From the NCBI GenBank assembly GCA_964500225.1, contig CAZCOA010000066.1:1-8360 (forward strand): a stretch of DNA of 8,360 nucleotides. The letters run 5' to 3'. This DNA is from JAAYDY01 sp964500225. GTDB lineage: Bacteria; Planctomycetota; Phycisphaerae; FEN-1346; JAACEH01. The position numbers and the translations under genes were made by a program. Shown here in pieces: positions 6,646 through 8,360 of this stretch. Numbering within the stretch: position 1 is the first letter of the stretch; the number at the start of each line of letters is the position of its first letter. The notes beneath the pieces are model-generated. The model was given only the letters and a program-made list of their open reading frames with translations, had not been told where the DNA came from and made no database searches.

Positions 6646-6920
6646 TCAGAGGCAAGCAGTTGACCGATTCAGTGAGAGTCCCGGCTGACGCTCTTGTCGG
6701 CCATGACGCCGGCTAGGTAGAGGTCTTTCCTGCACCAGCGAAGATGATGTTGGTGCTAGCGGTTTTACCGATCGGCCGAACGTATGGCTCTGTCGGAAGC
6801 ACTGTGGGCGGACTCATACGTGATGCCAAACTCCTTGAGCACCGCAGCCACTTCGTATATCACGTTGATGTCCGACTTGCCGCCCATCACGATGGAAACG
6901 GTTTGTCCGGCTTCTGTCGT
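6646..6920 (-). pseudogene. purE: Decayed purE (N5-CAIR mutase) remnant
   Basis: Read on the minus strand, this starts at 6920 with TEAGQTVSIVMGGKSD, very like the N-terminus of PurE with its GSKSD phosphate-binding motif. It continues through a recognisable helix (VLKEFGITYE) and SAH, then stops in frame after SADR. In a second frame, NIIFAGAGK matches the PurE core motif near AGAGGAAHLPG. In another, YLAGVMADKSV continues it, and SLNRSTACL faintly recalls SLNGLDALLS. Several residues are missing between YE and SAH. A good AGGAG (6928-6932) sits 7 nt before the expected start, but the codon is ACG instead of ATG. Intact PurE (about 165 residues) rearranges N5-carboxyaminoimidazole ribonucleotide in purine synthesis. 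This copy has lost the start codon, frame and C-terminal half, so it is surely non-functional. It lies 48 nt after the MFS gene on the same strand. Confidence 0.75.
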
Positions 6921-6927
6921 TTTGAGT

Positions 6928-6932
6928 CTCCT
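6928..6932 (-). promoter_or_regulatory. Relict ribosome-binding site of purE remnant
   Basis: AGGAG on the minus strand is placed 7 nt before the ACG codon at 6920-6918. Its position fixes where the PurE start codon used to be and supports an ATG-to-ACG change. Confidence 0.55.
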
Positions 6933-6968
6933 GTCAGTTTTGATTGATCCCGCAATGGGTAAGGCTAC

Positions 6969-8147
6969 CTACCGCGCCAAGAACCAGAGGCGCGACACTC
7001 TGGCTTTCCGCAGAAGCCACATGCTGCCTAAGATCCCGACTCCGACCACTGTGCAACTGAGGGCAATGGCGGGCCTGTAGCTTGATGTGGTGTCGTACAC
7101 CCATCCCCCCAGCGGTGGGCCGACGATGCCGGCCAATCCATAGGCCAGGAAAACGAGCGGATAGACGCCGCCGACACGAGCCGGTCCGTATCGTGACGCG
7201 ACACGAGCGGCATAAACGACGAAGCATGCGCCGAAGCCGAAGCCGATGGCGAAGGAGATAAAAATGAAGGCGGCCCCGGAGTCGGCCCATGGCAATAGTG
7301 CGATCGGCAGAACCAGGGCGGTCAACTTCACCGGAATCATTCGCTCGTCGGTGTGGTCGGAGATCCACCCCCACGTGATGCGGCCAGCAGCATTACCCAA
7401 GGCGAAAACGCTGATGGCAATGGTGGCTGAAAGGTCCACTATTCCTTGCGACAAGCCCATAGGCTTCAGGTTGCCGATGACGAGCATGCCCGCGAAGGTC
7501 CCGCAGAACATGCCCAGAATCAGAGTGAGGAAGAAGGGATCCCGGATCAGAAGCCTCAATGGGGGAGCCGGGCGAATACGGACGGCTAGCGTGAAGGATG
7601 GGAGCTTGAGAAAGATAGCAGCGGTTATTAGTGCGACGCCGTAAGCAAGGCCAATCCAGCGGAAAACCGTCAGTACATGCGTTCCGCCCGAGAGCAGGTG
7701 ATCGGCCAAAGCAGACAGAAGCACGGCTCCGCCGCCGAAACCGGCCATCGAAATACCCGTGACTAGGCCTCTGTGGTTTGGGAACCACTTCATGCAGGTC
7801 GTCAGCGGACAGACGTAGCCGGTCCCAGTGCCGATTCCGACCAACAGGGAGATCCCCAGTAGCATAAGCAGAAATGAGCCGCCGGAATATGAGGCAATCA
7901 GGTAGCCTGTGGCGAAGAGCAGACCTGCGACGCTGGCTAGCACTCTAGGTCCGAATCGGTGGAGGAGTTTGCCGGCCAAAACCATTGAGATGGTGAAGGT
8001 GCCGATCAGGCAGCCGAAGATGACCTGCGTCTGGGCGATGCTCAGGCCGACGGTCTCCTCCAGGGCGGGCACCAGTTCGCTCCAGGCGTAGATGCCGCCA
8101 AGACAAATCTGAATTACCACGGATGCAACCAAAATGATATACCTCAT
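6969..8147 (-). CDS. MFS transporter, OFA (oxalate/formate antiporter-like) family
   Basis: This 392-residue integral membrane protein has roughly 12 hydrophobic segments spread over its length. OFA-family marks are visible. GGIYAW at 17-22 lies in the first helix and GKLLHRFG at 59-66 is the motif A loop. KWFPNHRGLVTGI at 120-132 precedes MAGFGGGA. GNAAGRITWGWISD at 251-264 is the second-half motif A, and PLVFLAYGLAGIVGP at 330-344 is in helix 10-11. Members exchange small carboxylates such as oxalate, formate or lactate across the inner membrane; the substrate here is not known. A good GAGAGGA (8154-8160) precedes the ATG at 8147, and the start overlaps the preceding ORF's stop as ATGA, implying translational coupling. 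The reading frame is intact, although both flanking genes on this strand are remnants. A general MFS carrier outside OFA is less likely. Confidence 0.87.
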   Translation of the reverse strand: MRYIILVASVVIQICLGGIYAWSELVPALEETVGLSIAQTQVIFGCLIGTFTISMVLAGKLLHRFGPRVLASVAGLLFATGYLIASYSGGSFLLMLLGISLLVGIGTGTGYVCPLTTCMKWFPNHRGLVTGISMAGFGGGAVLLSALADHLLSGGTHVLTVFRWIGLAYGVALITAAIFLKLPSFTLAVRIRPAPPLRLLIRDPFFLTLILGMFCGTFAGMLVIGNLKPMGLSQGIVDLSATIAISVFALGNAAGRITWGWISDHTDERMIPVKLTALVLPIALLPWADSGAAFIFISFAIGFGFGACFVVYAARVASRYGPARVGGVYPLVFLAYGLAGIVGPPLGGWVYDTTSSYRPAIALSCTVVGVGILGSMWLLRKARVSRLWFLAR

Positions 8148-8287
8148 GTGGTATCCTCTCGCATGTTCATGTCGGTCGTTTTCTGAGCGGCACGGCGAAG
8201 ACGATCGTTGATGGCCAACCCCAGCCCCCTCTCGGGCACCGTGACGGCGATGATAACATCAAGCCCCATGGCATCAAGTCTGAACAA
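8144..8287 (-). pseudogene. C-terminal tail of a Sua5/TsaC-like protein, broken
   Basis: Forty-seven codons stay open on the minus strand up to an in-frame TAG at 8290-8288. The product contains LDVIIAV.VPERGLGLAINDRLRRAAQ. The ending GLGxAIxDRLRRAA resembles the C-terminus of Sua5-type threonylcarbamoyl-AMP synthases, which make the intermediate for the tRNA t6A modification. This match is from memory of the family and rests on a short segment. The upstream part of the gene is missing or separated by the stop. Bases 8288-8360 do not continue the similarity in any frame, so a junction or insertion is possible near 8288. The stop TGA overlaps the MFS start (ATGA), so the two were coupled. An alternative is a short unrelated ORF; the TAG could also be a sequencing error. 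Confidence 0.45.
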
Positions 8288-8360
8288 CTAGGCTTCTTCC
8301 CAAACAAAGGGTAAGCTGGTGGAGAAAGATGGCTGGAACGCAGCGGAGGGCGTAGCCCGC
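8288..8360. other. Unassigned sequence beyond a possible breakpoint
   Basis: These 73 bases do not continue the Sua5-like reading. On the plus strand they have an open frame from 8291 to the window edge, containing KLVEKDGWNAAEGVAR, and other frames are also open. The stretch may be the edge of a repeat, an inserted element or another gene outside the window. No family was recognised and there is too little sequence to decide. Confidence 0.2.

Noticed and set aside
6642..6716. Plus-strand 24-codon ORF preceded by AAGGAG at 6631-6636
   Set aside because: It has a good ribosome-binding site, but it lies antisense to the purE remnant, is very short and has no recognisable product.

Overview
The window is bacterial, GC-rich and tightly packed, and dominated by signal-transduction genes. 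The style suggests a Planctomycetota relative, perhaps Phycisphaerae. This rests on an excisionase-like HTH fused to a receiver domain, an HDOD-headed histidine kinase, and partner-switching genes beside an orphan radical SAM enzyme. The assignment is an impression from gene style, not a demonstrated placement; deltaproteobacterial lineages carry similar families.

Region 1 (1-639, + strand): the 3' end of an RsbW/SpoIIAB-type anti-sigma kinase, followed 25 nt later by a STAS-domain anti-anti-sigma factor. Together they form a partner-switching pair. Region 2 (654-1643, - strand): a radical SAM enzyme of unknown substrate with four extra C-terminal-half cysteines, convergent with the STAS gene. 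Region 3 (1644-1934): a divergent intergenic spacer with a sigma70-like promoter, a 19-bp dyad and a bulged hairpin in the leader of the next operon.

Region 4 (1935-6562, + strand): a three-gene regulatory operon. It encodes an HTH-receiver protein, an HDOD-GAF-histidine kinase, and a receiver-GAF-like-HD protein whose HD-GYP domain keeps its metal ligands but has lost the GYP loop. One kinase next to two receivers, one with a DNA-binding and one with an HD-type output, suggests a branched two-component pathway. The 160-nt spacer between the first two genes can fold into several hairpins. This operon is the best candidate for an undescribed system.

Region 5 (6563-8360, - strand): an eroded operon. 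In its own direction it has the C-terminal tail of a probable Sua5/TsaC-like protein, broken by an in-frame TAG or a junction. An intact OFA-type MFS transporter overlaps that tail by ATGA. Last comes a decayed purE remnant with a good ribosome-binding site but ACG where ATG is expected, and with frameshifts. No convincing rho-independent terminator was found between the converging operons at 6563-6645. No tRNA, rRNA, CRISPR array or insertion sequence was recognised.
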